This document shows, piece after piece, positions 26,604-36,947 of a stretch of 64,000 bases of DNA. Positions within the stretch are counted from its first letter, which is position 1. Every line of letters starts with the position of its first letter. The translations under genes and the position numbers were made by a program. Source of the DNA: Methylocystis rosea (GTDB taxonomy: Bacteria; Pseudomonadota; Alphaproteobacteria; Rhizobiales; Beijerinckiaceae); the NCBI RefSeq assembly GCF_003855495.1, contig NZ_CP034087.1, positions 186,001 through 250,000 on the forward strand. The letters run 5' to 3'. Under the pieces are notes generated by a model. The model was given only the letters and a program-made list of their open reading frames with translations, was not told the origin of the DNA and did no database searches.

Positions 26604-29009
26604 CTAACTGATCTTCATCTCTAACTCTGCGTCCTCCGCCGCCGCCACGTGGCGCTTCACCGCAATAAAACTGTCCGGCGTGACCGACATGGAGTCGATT
26701 CCACATGCGACGAGAAACTCGGCGAACTCGGGATGGTCGCTGGGCGCTTGTCCGCATAGCCCGACCTTTGCGCCGGCCTTGCGGGCTTCGACAATGACCG
26801 TTTGAATCATCCATTTCACCGCCTCATCCTGCTCGTCGAAGAGATTTGCCAAATCTGTCGAATCGCGGTCGACGCCGAGCGTGAGTTGGGTCAGGTCGTT
26901 GCTGCCGATCGAGAAGCCGTCAAAACGCTCGGCGAAGGCTTTCGCCAAGATCACGTTGGAAGGGATTTCGCACATCACATAGACCTGAAGGCCGTCGTCG
27001 CCACGCTTCAAACCATTGGCCGCCATGACCTCGAGGACGCGGTCGGCTTCCTTCGTTGAACGGCAGAAGGGAATCATCACGACGACATTCTTGAATCCCA
27101 TCTGCTCCCGCACGCGGCGGATGGCGCGGCATTCGAGCGCGAACCCCTCACGGTAGCGCGGAGAATAATAGCGGGAGGCGCCGCGAAAGCCGAGCATCGG
27201 ATTTTCTTCCTTAGGCTCGAACTCGCCGCCGCCGATCAGATTGGCGTATTCGTTGGTTTTGAGGTCGCTCATCCGCACAATCACGGGAGCCGGATGGCGC
27301 GAGGCTGCGATGCGCGCGAGCGCCTGGGCGAGCCGATCCACAAAATATTCGGTCTTATCGTCATATCCGGCGGTCAATTGCGCGATGCTTCTTTTGGCGT
27401 CTTCGTTCTTCAGCGTGTCGAAATGGACAAGGGCCATCGGATGAATCTTGATGTGGTTGTTGATGACGAACTCCATGCGCGCCAGCCCGACGCCATCGGC
27501 AGGTATGCGCCACCAGCGAAACGCCGCCGCTGGATCGGCAAGATTGAGCATGATCTTCGTGTGCGTCGTTGGTATAGCGGCGAGGTCGAGACCTTCGGTT
27601 TCATAATCGGCCACGCCTTCATAGACGAATCCCTGATCGCCCTCTGCGCAGGACACGGTTACGACCTGTTCATCATGCAGGACATGGGTCGCGTCGCCGG
27701 CCCCGACAATCGCCGGCAGACCAAGCTCGCGACTGACGATGGCCGCATGCGACGTCCGACCGCCGTGATCGGTAATGATGGCTGCGGCCCGTTTCATGAT
27801 CGGCACCCAATCCGGATCGGTCGTTTGCGTGACCAGAATGGCGCCGTCTACGAAGCGCGCGATGTCGCGAGCGCTTTCGATCACGCAAACCTTGCCCGCC
27901 ACCACGGCGTCGCCGATGGCGAGTCCTGAAACGATCTTTCGGCCTTTGTTCTTGATCCGATAGGTCATCAGGGCGCTCGCTTCGCGTCGCGACTGCACCG
28001 TTTCAGGGCGCGCCTGCACGATGAAAAGTTCGCCGGTCTCGCCGTCCTTGGCCCATTCCATGTCCATGGGTTGGCCGTAATGGTTCTCGATGACGCAGGC
28101 CCAGCGCGACAAGGTCAGGATATCCTGGTCGCTGAGGACAAAGGCGGCGCGTTCGGCCTTGGAGGTCGGAACGTTGCGCGTCGGAAGGTCGCCGTCGCTG
28201 GCGTAGATCATCTTGACGGCCTTGTCGCCGCGCTTTTTCTCGACGATCGGCGACAGCGCGGAGTCGGAGAGGAACGGCTTGAACGTCAGATATTCGTCGG
28301 GGTCGACGGCGCCCTGAACGACATTCTCGCCAAGACCCCAGGCCGCATTGATCAAAACCACCTGGTCGAAGCCGGTTTCAGTGTCGATCGAAAACATCAC
28401 GCCCGCGCCGCCCATGTCGGAACGCGCCATGCTCTGAACCCCGACCGAAAGCGCGACCTTCATATGGTCAAACCCTTTCGCTTTGCGGTAGCTGATCGCG
28501 CGGTCGGTGAAGAGCGAGGCGTAACAGCGCCGGCAGGCGTCGAGCATGGCCTGTTCTCCCCGAATGTTGAGATAGGTCTCTTGTTGCCCCGCGAAACTGG
28601 CGTCGGGAAGATCCTCCGCCGTCGCGCTCGAGCGGACGGCGACGTCGGCTTCCGCCTTGCCCATGCGTCGGCAGAGGTCGCGGTAGGCGCTCGTGATCGC
28701 AACAGCCATTTCGGGCGACCAACTGCCGCGCAAGACGGCGCGGCGGATGGTTTGGCCTGCTTCGGCAAGAGATAGGCGGCCCGCTTCGAGTTCGGCGAGC
28801 GTCTCGGCTATGACAGCCCTCAATCCGTTGCTGTCGATGAAGCGCCAATAGGCGTCAGCCGTCGTCGCAAACCCGGGCGGGACCTTGACGCCCTTTGCGG
28901 CGAGATTGGCGACCATTTCGCCAAGCGAGGCGTTCTTGCCGCCAACGCGCGCAACGTCGTGACGCGTAATCTCTTCGAACCATACGACGTGTTGGGCGTC
29001 AGCAGCCAT
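26604..29009 (-). CDS. ppsA: Phosphoenolpyruvate synthase
   Basis: An 801-residue enzyme with full domain order: N-terminal ATP-grasp nucleotide domain (GGKNASLGEMVANL, VRSSATAEDLPDASFAGQQE), the phosphohistidine domain with GGRTSHAAI (catalytic His421), and the C-terminal PEP/pyruvate barrel (RMSDLKTNEYANLIGG, GSNDLTQLTLGVDRDS, GLCGQAPSDHPEF with the active-site Cys). It converts pyruvate, ATP and water to PEP, AMP and phosphate for gluconeogenesis. A GGAGG site precedes ATG 29009. It lies between the dehydrogenase gene and a ppk2 relic. Confidence 0.96.
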   Translation of the reverse strand: MAADAQHVVWFEEITRHDVARVGGKNASLGEMVANLAAKGVKVPPGFATTADAYWRFIDSNGLRAVIAETLAELEAGRLSLAEAGQTIRRAVLRGSWSPEMAVAITSAYRDLCRRMGKAEADVAVRSSATAEDLPDASFAGQQETYLNIRGEQAMLDACRRCYASLFTDRAISYRKAKGFDHMKVALSVGVQSMARSDMGGAGVMFSIDTETGFDQVVLINAAWGLGENVVQGAVDPDEYLTFKPFLSDSALSPIVEKKRGDKAVKMIYASDGDLPTRNVPTSKAERAAFVLSDQDILTLSRWACVIENHYGQPMDMEWAKDGETGELFIVQARPETVQSRREASALMTYRIKNKGRKIVSGLAIGDAVVAGKVCVIESARDIARFVDGAILVTQTTDPDWVPIMKRAAAIITDHGGRTSHAAIVSRELGLPAIVGAGDATHVLHDEQVVTVSCAEGDQGFVYEGVADYETEGLDLAAIPTTHTKIMLNLADPAAAFRWWRIPADGVGLARMEFVINNHIKIHPMALVHFDTLKNEDAKRSIAQLTAGYDDKTEYFVDRLAQALARIAASRHPAPVIVRMSDLKTNEYANLIGGGEFEPKEENPMLGFRGASRYYSPRYREGFALECRAIRRVREQMGFKNVVVMIPFCRSTKEADRVLEVMAANGLKRGDDGLQVYVMCEIPSNVILAKAFAERFDGFSIGSNDLTQLTLGVDRDSTDLANLFDEQDEAVKWMIQTVIVEARKAGAKVGLCGQAPSDHPEFAEFLVACGIDSMSVTPDSFIAVKRHVAAAEDAELEMKIS

Positions 29010-29259
29010 TGGGTCCTCCCGCTCGAAGGTTGTGCGCTCTCTGACTTCGTCAGGGCCTATTCGATATCAGAGCATATTGGCCGCAGATCATCACCTCTGC
29101 GCAAATCAAAACGTTGCGTGGGCGCTTTGCCGATAGACTCATCGCCGGACGCGGCCGTCGCCCGAAGTATTACTCCCAGCGGCCGGCGCGGCCGGGGAGT
29201 TCCTCCATATCGAGCTGTCATCTGCTCATTTCGGGCGCTCTTCCGACGAAATTTCCGGT

Positions 29260-29618
29260 TCAGACAGAGATCATGCGGTTTCGGATATATGTTTCCTCAT
29301 ATTGGAAAACGATTTGGGGATTTACCAGAAGCGCCGCCGCATCCTTATCGCAGTAATGCAATAGCGACAGCAGATCCTTGATTAGGTTCAAACGCGCCAA
29401 CCGCTTTACGTCGGCCCCTACAACAGTCCAAGGCGTGACTGGATTGTGCGTACGCGCGAACATCTCATTTCGCGCGACGCTGTAGCCGTCCCAGTGCTTG
29501 ATGGCTTATGCGTCGATCGGACTCACTTTCCATTGCTTGAGCGGATCTTCGCGGCGGTCTTTCAGTCGTTTCTTTTGTTGATCGCGACTGATATCAAGAT
29601 AGTATTTGAGAAGCTTTT
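29260..29618 (-). pseudogene. Truncated polyphosphate kinase 2 relic
   Basis: Minus-strand codons read LLKYYLDISRDQQKKRLKDR, EDPLKQWKVSPIDA, then a TAA stop, then AIKHWDGYSVARNEMFARTH and NPVTPWTVVGADVKRLARLN, ending RNRMISV. This is the C-terminal half of PPK2 with one in-frame stop and no N-terminal half (the Walker A and B parts are gone). It is a different paralogue from the intact gene at 9966, to which it shows only moderate resemblance. Confidence 0.85.
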
Positions 29619-29722
29619 AACGACCCCCGCGACCCGCGCCGACGAAGCTTGAAATGCCCGAATACGCCTTCCTTGGCGATGCCAGAATCAAGGTCGGTTT
29701 AAAAAGGGCCGAATAAAAAAAG

Positions 29723-32700
29723 GTGCCGCATTTGCCGACAGAGAGCTTGAGAACCCCGCGTCAAGACGATCTCGGTCTCTTGCGAATTGCAAACGAGCTT
29801 GGGTTCTCGATCAGCGTCCTGCCCAACAGCGCGATCTTCGCTATGCGGCATGGGCGGAACATGATCAACCGGTCGCTCGCCTCGCCCATCGCCGGCGGAA
29901 TGACGCGTCTTTATCTGCGCCTCGGCGGCCTCGAACCGATGCTTTTGCCCGTCATCGGCCCCGACGCTCGATGCCGCATCGGCATGGCGTCCGATCGTTT
30001 TGCTTGGGAGGGCAAGACGTCCGCCATACGCCACCGGGTCACACTTTGGTTGCATCCCAGCGTGAACTTATGGCTCTGGCGGGTCGAACTCATCAACGGG
30101 CGCCGCCGCGGGACGCTGCCTTGCGATGTCGTGTTCATTCAGGATCTCGGTCTTGGCGAAGAGAGCTTCTTAATGAGTAACGAAGCCTACGCATGCCAAT
30201 ATCTCGATCACTATGTCGCTCGGCACCCGCGTATGCATCATATCCTGATGAGTCGGCAAAACCTATCGCAAAATGGCATGCATCCTTGGGTCGCGCATGG
30301 CTGTGTTGAAGGCGCCACCGGCTTCGCAACCGATTATCGGCAGCTTATGGGCCCCGCTTACCGCGATGCCTATCGACTCGACTATCCTTTTGGGACGAGC
30401 CTGCCGTCGTATCGACTACAGCATGAGACAGCGTGCGCGGCTTTGCAGTCTCAAGCAATAACGCTGCAGCCGGATACGACCGGGGCTTGGACGTTTTTCG
30501 GTCTTTACACATCCGATCATCCGGCAGCGTCGACAGATGCCGACCTTGCGCTGATAGACGAAGTCGAGCGCGCCAGCAAAGAATGGGCGCCGTGTACGAT
30601 TCCCCTGTCTACCCCGGAACGGAGCCTTCTTCAGGAAGCGCCCTCGGTCGTCGCCGATTCCTTGGACGAGACGACGATAGAGGCGCGCTATCCGCGGCGC
30701 ACGCACATCGAGCGGGCGGGTGGTCAGATTCTGTCTTTTTTCACGCCAGGAGAAATCTACAGCCGTCATATTGTTTTGCGCGACAAAGAACGCCTTATTT
30801 TGCGCCGGCACGGAGCATTGTTGCGCAGCGGAAAAGAGATGTTGCCCAACGAGGCTACGTTGTGCGTGACCTGCTGGATGCATGGCGTGTTCGGCGCGCA
30901 GCTCACTGTCGGCAATACGTCCTTTCACCAGCTCTTTTCTGTCTCTCGCGACCCTTACAATATCACTCGTGGCAGCGGGCTGCGCATGCTCATGGACACA
31001 GGCGATGGATGGCGGTTGCTGACGGTTCCGTCGGTGTTCGAGATAGGCCTCAACGACTGCCGCTGGGTCTATAAGGTTGGCGACAGAACCATTATAATCT
31101 CAGCGATTGTTTCTGGAGACGAACCCGTCGTGCAGTGGCGCGTCACCGTTGAAGGCGAACGATGCCGCTTCCTCGTTTTTGGCCATCTCACCCTCGGTGA
31201 GAACGAATTCGCCCATGCCGGCTGGGTAGAGATCGATGCTCCACAAAAGCGATTGACCTATCGGCCGGATCTCGATGGTCAGTGGGGCCAACGTTATCCG
31301 CAGGCCGTCTATCACCTAGTGACAAGCACGCCTGAGAGCGTCGAGATCGTGGGCGCCGATGAGCTGCTTTATGCTGACGGCAAGCGCCGCGCTGGTGGTT
31401 TCGCCTCACTCCGGACATGCCTGACGAACGAATTCGTCTTCGCTGTGGTCGGTTCAATGAGCGATGCGAAGCGAGCGGAGGTGCTGGCGGCCAAATACAC
31501 TCACGGCGTCGACGATGCGGCGATGCTAGCACATTCGGTTCGCTATTGGCGCAATGTCACCCGCGGCATACGCATCAAGAGCTCGAGCGCCGACGCTGAT
31601 GCCGAGGCTATCGACACGATGTTCCCGTGGCTGGCGCACAATGCGATTGTGCATCTCACGGTTCCACACGGCCTTGAACAATATATGGGCGCCGCTTGGG
31701 GAACCCGCGACGTGTGCCAAGGCCCCATGGAATTGCTTCTGTCGCTGGAGCACGACGAGGCAGCCAAGGCCATTCTTCGTATCATTTTTGCCCAGCAGTA
31801 CGAGAAACGAGGCGACTGGCCCCAATGGTTCATGCTGGAGCCTTACTCCGCCGTGCAGGACAGGCAGGCGCATGGCGACGTCATCATCTGGCCGCTGAAG
31901 GCCTTGTGCGACTACTTGGAAGCGACCGGCGATTTCGGTTTCCTCGACGAACCCGTCGCCTGGCGGCGCGAGGATAACCTGGAGAAGACAGCCCATGCCA
32001 ATCTGATCGCGACCCACGTCGACACGCTGATCGCGACCGTGCGCCAGCGTTTCATCGCCGGCACATGTCTAATCCGCTATGGCAGCGGGGACTGGAACGA
32101 TTCTCTTCAGCCGGTCAACCCGTCAGCCCGTGACTGGATGGTGAGCAGCTGGACCGTGGCGCTTCTGTATCAGCAACTTCGTCGGTACTCCGAAATTCTG
32201 CGTCGTTCTGGGCGTTTCGACAAGGCTAAAGAGCAGGACTCCCTTGCCTCCGCGATGCGCGAGGACTTCAATCATTTTCTCATTCGTGATGGCGCAGTGG
32301 CCGGCTACGGCGTGTTCAGGCCCGAGGGCGGCTTGCCCGAACTGCTGCTTCACCCAAGCGACAACCAGACTGGCGTTTCCTATTCCCTGCTTCCCATGAC
32401 GCAGGCCATCGTCGGGGGTCTTTTCACGCCGGAACAGGCGGGCCACCACCTCGGCCTCATCCAAAAGCATCTTGCGTTTTCCGACGGCGTGCGCCTGATG
32501 GACAAGCCAATCGCTTATCATGGCGGGCCGGAAAGGATTTTCCAACGAGCCGAATCGGCCGCGTTCTTTGGCCGCGAAATCGGGCTCATGTACGTGCACT
32601 CGCATCTGCGCCATGCAGAAGCCATGGCCGCGCTCGGCGAATCCCAAGCGCTTTGGGACGCCCTTATCGTCGTCAATCCCATTGCCGTCACGGATCGGCT

Positions 32701-33013
32701 CGCCCATGCATCGTTGCGGCAGCGCAACGCCTACTTCAGCAGCAGCGATGCCGCATTCCGGGATCGGTATCAGTCCAGCGCAGAATGGGAACGGGTCAAA
32801 ACCGGCGCCATCGCGGTCGATGGTGGTTGGCGTATTTATTCAAGCGGACCTGGTCTCTACATAAGTATGCTCATCCGACATGTATTCGGTGTCCACCGGC
32901 AGTTCGGCAAGCGGATCGTCGAGCCGTGCTTGCTGGTATCGCAGAAGGGCTTGAGGGCGAACTGGCCTTCAACAATTTCTCTGGATCACCCGCCGACAGT
33001 TCTGCCTCGCTGA
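29723..33013 (+). CDS. GH94 phosphorylase of the 1,2-beta-oligoglucan type, C-terminus frameshifted
   Basis: A 1096-residue GH94 protein, close in length to 1,2-beta-oligoglucan phosphorylases (about 1100), which split beta-1,2-glucans with phosphate to give glucose 1-phosphate. Seen are the barrel motifs WGTRDVCQGPMELLLS, EKRGDWPQWFMLEPY, YGSGDWNDSLQP (general acid in GDWND, about residue 793) and LMDKPIAYHGGPERIFQRAE. Translation starts at GTG 29723, and no signal peptide is seen. A base seems missing near 32926: the true tail VLAGIAEGLEGELAFNNFSG lies in the next frame, so the last 30 residues read here are wrong. Activity may be kept since only the terminal sheet is affected. Confidence 0.85.
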   Translation: MPHLPTESLRTPRQDDLGLLRIANELGFSISVLPNSAIFAMRHGRNMINRSLASPIAGGMTRLYLRLGGLEPMLLPVIGPDARCRIGMASDRFAWEGKTSAIRHRVTLWLHPSVNLWLWRVELINGRRRGTLPCDVVFIQDLGLGEESFLMSNEAYACQYLDHYVARHPRMHHILMSRQNLSQNGMHPWVAHGCVEGATGFATDYRQLMGPAYRDAYRLDYPFGTSLPSYRLQHETACAALQSQAITLQPDTTGAWTFFGLYTSDHPAASTDADLALIDEVERASKEWAPCTIPLSTPERSLLQEAPSVVADSLDETTIEARYPRRTHIERAGGQILSFFTPGEIYSRHIVLRDKERLILRRHGALLRSGKEMLPNEATLCVTCWMHGVFGAQLTVGNTSFHQLFSVSRDPYNITRGSGLRMLMDTGDGWRLLTVPSVFEIGLNDCRWVYKVGDRTIIISAIVSGDEPVVQWRVTVEGERCRFLVFGHLTLGENEFAHAGWVEIDAPQKRLTYRPDLDGQWGQRYPQAVYHLVTSTPESVEIVGADELLYADGKRRAGGFASLRTCLTNEFVFAVVGSMSDAKRAEVLAAKYTHGVDDAAMLAHSVRYWRNVTRGIRIKSSSADADAEAIDTMFPWLAHNAIVHLTVPHGLEQYMGAAWGTRDVCQGPMELLLSLEHDEAAKAILRIIFAQQYEKRGDWPQWFMLEPYSAVQDRQAHGDVIIWPLKALCDYLEATGDFGFLDEPVAWRREDNLEKTAHANLIATHVDTLIATVRQRFIAGTCLIRYGSGDWNDSLQPVNPSARDWMVSSWTVALLYQQLRRYSEILRRSGRFDKAKEQDSLASAMREDFNHFLIRDGAVAGYGVFRPEGGLPELLLHPSDNQTGVSYSLLPMTQAIVGGLFTPEQAGHHLGLIQKHLAFSDGVRLMDKPIAYHGGPERIFQRAESAAFFGREIGLMYVHSHLRHAEAMAALGESQALWDALIVVNPIAVTDRLAHASLRQRNAYFSSSDAAFRDRYQSSAEWERVKTGAIAVDGGWRIYSSGPGLYISMLIRHVFGVHRQFGKRIVEPCLLVSQKGLRANWPSTISLDHPPTVLPR

Positions 33014-33235
33014 GTGAGGCTAGGTTCTCGTGCATGCCGTGCATGAGGTCGCCGCTCTCACCGCTAGCGAGCGGGAGGGGTGCGACAAGTAAGGCGTCCA
33101 GCCGCTTGAGGACGTTGAACAGACGCTCTGCCAAGCGCAGGCCAAGATTACACAGCTGGCAATGCCGCCTGCGGCGCGCCTCTCTCCGCCAAGAGGGGCC
33201 GTACATCAAAAAGAGCATTCTCATCATTCTTGTAT

Positions 33236-33254
33236 TTGCTGTATATTGCAGCAA
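33236..33254. promoter_or_regulatory. Inverted repeat before the Phd-like gene, candidate autoregulatory operator
   Basis: TTGCTG-TATATTG-CAGCAA, with perfect 6-base arms, lies 20 bases before the ATG of the Phd-like antitoxin relic. Phd/YefM antitoxins bind palindromes at this place to repress their own operon, so the site is a likely remnant operator. An AGAGG ribosome site follows at 33260-33264. Confidence 0.45.
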
Positions 33255-33273
33255 TCATAAGAGGCCACCACCA

Positions 33274-33524
33274 ATGCCCCAATTTTCAACAAGCGACCTG
33301 TCGCTAAATCCGGCGACCTCCTCGCCGAGGCATTGCGCCAACCGGTGACGATCACCCAGCGGAACAAGCGTCGCCTCGTGCTCTTGAGCATCGAAGATTA
33401 CCAGCGCCTCAAAAGGGGCGCTGATCCACGCCAGGCTCACACACTCGACACCATGCCTGACGACCTTTTCGAAGGCGCGAAAGCGGCTCTTGACCCTTAC
33501 GAGCAACAAACAGAAACGCCATAA
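33274..33524 (+). pseudogene. Phd/YefM-like antitoxin with a frameshift
   Basis: The start reads MPQFSTSDLS. One base then appears lost near 33302-33305, because the family sequence continues in another frame as AKSGDLLAEALRQPVTITQR and NKRRLVLLSIEDYQRLK, ending at 33524. Phd proteins are small DNA-binding antitoxins with exactly this layout. A restart from TTG 33333 could give a 63-residue fragment without the DNA-binding N-terminus. Confidence 0.75.
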
Positions 33525-33538
33525 GCTACGACGACCTC

Positions 33539-33746
33539 ATGACTGGCACCGTCATTCGGTACCCGTGTCGGCGCGCGAGGCTGACGTAAGCGAGACCGAA
33601 GGCCGCAAGGCGCGCCCCCCGCTGTTGGCTTTCGCATCCCGCGACCCGACACCGACGATATTCTGATATTGCTCCCGATCACCACCAAGGAGCCAGTGCG
33701 GTCGCGGTTTTTCGCGGAAATACCGCGCTCTGACCAAGCCGTTTGA
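33539..33746 (+). pseudogene. PemK/MazF-like toxin relic
   Basis: Starting 15 bases after the antitoxin, the frame reads MTGTVIRYPCRRAREADVSE and TEGRKARP, then shifts frame to continue as DDILILLPITTKEPVRSRFF and AEIPRSDQAV before a stop. I know the start and the LLPITTKEP segment from small growth-inhibitor proteins paired with Phd-type antitoxins. It is frameshifted and cut short, so it is inactive. Confidence 0.6.
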
Positions 33747-33794
33747 CCAATCAAAGAAGGGAACATCAAGGCGTTGAACACCTGCGCGCGGCGC

Positions 33795-34112
33795 TCATTG
33801 CGCCGTCAGGCGAAATCGCGCATCCAACCATCGCCAAGGGCTGCAGCTGATCTTCACCCAGCGGCCGAGCAGAAGACTGGGCGCCGTCCCCAGTTCTGGG
33901 CAGCCCGGATAGGCCATCGCCGCCGCGAGGACATGGGTCGCGCCGAGCCAACCTGCGACGATAGCCAGCGCGATCCAGGCTGACGACGGTAACGCCAATG
34001 CCAGCGAGAGTAGCGCGACTCCAACGATCAATCGCGCCCAGCGCTGCGCGGCGTTCAGCGGACGCCAGTCGGCAGAGCTGTCGACGCAACAGGGCGCCAT
34101 GCGTTCTTTCAT
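33795..34112 (-). CDS. Small membrane protein of the mer operon (DUF2892/YgaP-like)
   Basis: A 105-residue protein with two adjacent hydrophobic helices (RLIVGVALLSLALALP and WIALAIVAGWLGATHVLAAAMA), a Cys pair at the N-terminus (PCCVDSS) and Cys residues after the helices (YPGCPEL, KISCSPW). The two-helix layout followed by a CP motif resembles the DUF2892 domain. It begins 3 bases after the merA stop, so it belongs to the mer operon, and the Cys pairs could bind Hg(II). A second Met (MAPCC) could also be the start. Confidence 0.75.
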   Translation of the reverse strand: MKERMAPCCVDSSADWRPLNAAQRWARLIVGVALLSLALALPSSAWIALAIVAGWLGATHVLAAAMAYPGCPELGTAPSLLLGRWVKISCSPWRWLDARFRLTAQ

Positions 34113-34115
34113 CGC

Positions 34116-35957
<1,842 letters not shown>

Positions 35958-36236
35958 TCACTTCTTCAGTTCGGAAGGATAACCGGCCCCTTCGGTCGCC
36001 TTAGTGAGCGCTTCGACGTTTGTTTTCGCGTCGTCGTAGGTCACCACCGCTTCCTTCTTCTCGTAGCTCACTTCGGCTGATTGCACGCCCTCGACCTTGC
36101 TCAACGCCTTCTTGACCGTGATCGGGCAGGCGGCGCAGGTCATGTTAGCCACTGACAAAGTGACCGTCTTCGTTGCGGCAAAGGCCGACATGCTGAAAAC
36201 GGCGGCCATAGCGATGACTGCGGCGAGCTTTTTCAT
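35958..36236 (-). CDS. merP: Periplasmic mercury-binding protein MerP
   Basis: A 92-residue protein with a signal peptide (MKKLAAVIAMAAVFSMSAFA) and one HMA fold holding the Hg(II)-binding pair C34-AA-C37 in NMTCAACPITVKKAL. It catches Hg(II) in the periplasm and passes it to MerT. It lies between merT and merA on the same strand, with an AGAGGACC sequence before the ATG. Confidence 0.97.
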   Translation of the reverse strand: MKKLAAVIAMAAVFSMSAFAATKTVTLSVANMTCAACPITVKKALSKVEGVQSAEVSYEKKEAVVTYDDAKTNVEALTKATEGAGYPSELKK

Positions 36237-36251
36237 GTTCGGGGTCCTCTT

Positions 36252-36659
36252 TCAGTAGAACAGCGGAAGCGCATAGGGGAAGACGGTCGACGCCCCGATC
36301 AGCGCCGCGATGCCCCAGAAGATCATTTTGTAGGCCGACCTCACCCGCGGCGCGGCGCAGGCCTCTCCTGGTTTGCAGGCTGCGGCGGGGCGATAGATTC
36401 GACGCCAGGCGAAGAACAGCGCGACGAACGCCGCGCTAAGGAACAGCGGCCGAAATGGCTCGAACACTTTAAAATTGCCGAGCCAGGCGCCGCTGAATCC
36501 GAGGCTCACCAGCACCAGCGGCCCAAGGCAGCAGGCCGACGCCAGGATGGCGGCGACGCCGCCGGCGGCCAGCGCCTTGCGGCCGGACGCTCGATCTGCC
36601 GCCCGTTGGCCGGATGCTGATCGGTCGGATGCTGTCTCGGACATGATCTGTTCGGACAT
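36252..36659 (-). CDS. merT: Mercury transport protein MerT
   Basis: A 135-residue inner-membrane protein from ATG 36659, chosen because GAGGAAAACC precedes it; the longer frame upstream is non-coding. It shows the three-helix plan of MerT: helix 1 with the Cys pair C43-C44 (LASACCLGPLVLVSLG), helix 2 (PLFLSAAFVALFFAW), a cytoplasmic loop with C95 and C101 (ACKPGEAC) and helix 3. It carries Hg(II) from MerP inward to MerA. A Ser/Ala/Arg-rich lead of about 25 residues is longer than usual. Confidence 0.96.
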   Translation of the reverse strand: MSEQIMSETASDRSASGQRAADRASGRKALAAGGVAAILASACCLGPLVLVSLGFSGAWLGNFKVFEPFRPLFLSAAFVALFFAWRRIYRPAAACKPGEACAAPRVRSAYKMIFWGIAALIGASTVFPYALPLFY

Positions 36660-36714
36660 GGAGGTTTTCCTCGTTTCGTTCCGGAAGCCCCTTCGGGTTT
36701 GGCCCGCGCCAACC

Positions 36715-36846
36715 TCAGGCGCGAACCCAACGTATGAAAAGGAAAAACAGGGCGGCAATGCCTGCCGTCGCCGCGAGCCCCATCGGCGTCATCGCCATCT
36801 GGATGAGACCAAGACCTTCGCCGTCACACATTGCCGCTACCCCCAT
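36715..36846 (-). CDS. Possible 43-residue membrane peptide, first frame of the mer operon
   Basis: An ATG 32 bases after the predicted mer transcription start opens a frame that reads MGVAAMCDGEGLGLIQMAMT, then one hydrophobic helix (PMGLAATAGIAALFFLFI) and RWVRA. It lies between the mer promoter and merT. It has several internal Met codons and no strong ribosome site. It may be a small Hg-related membrane protein or chance. Confidence 0.4.
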   Translation of the reverse strand: MGVAAMCDGEGLGLIQMAMTPMGLAATAGIAALFFLFIRWVRA

Positions 36847-36884
36847 CGTGTTGCTTGCCAGCGCCGTTCGGCCGGAGTAATCAG

Positions 36885-36915
36885 ACCCTAGGGCCTGTAG
36901 CCGCTACAGGGTCAA
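36885..36915 (-). promoter_or_regulatory. MerR-type promoter of the mer operon
   Basis: Read on the minus strand, TTGACC (36915-36910) and TAGGGT (36890-36885) are separated by exactly 19 bases, the over-long spacer that MerR-family activators untwist. The spacer holds the dyad CCTGTAGC-G-GCTACAGG at 36893-36909. The -10 differs from the classical mer TAAGGT at one base. The site lies between the divergent merR and merT genes. Confidence 0.85.
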
Positions 36916-36947
36916 GAGGATTTTTAGCGAGCGCGAGGAGGCCCGAC

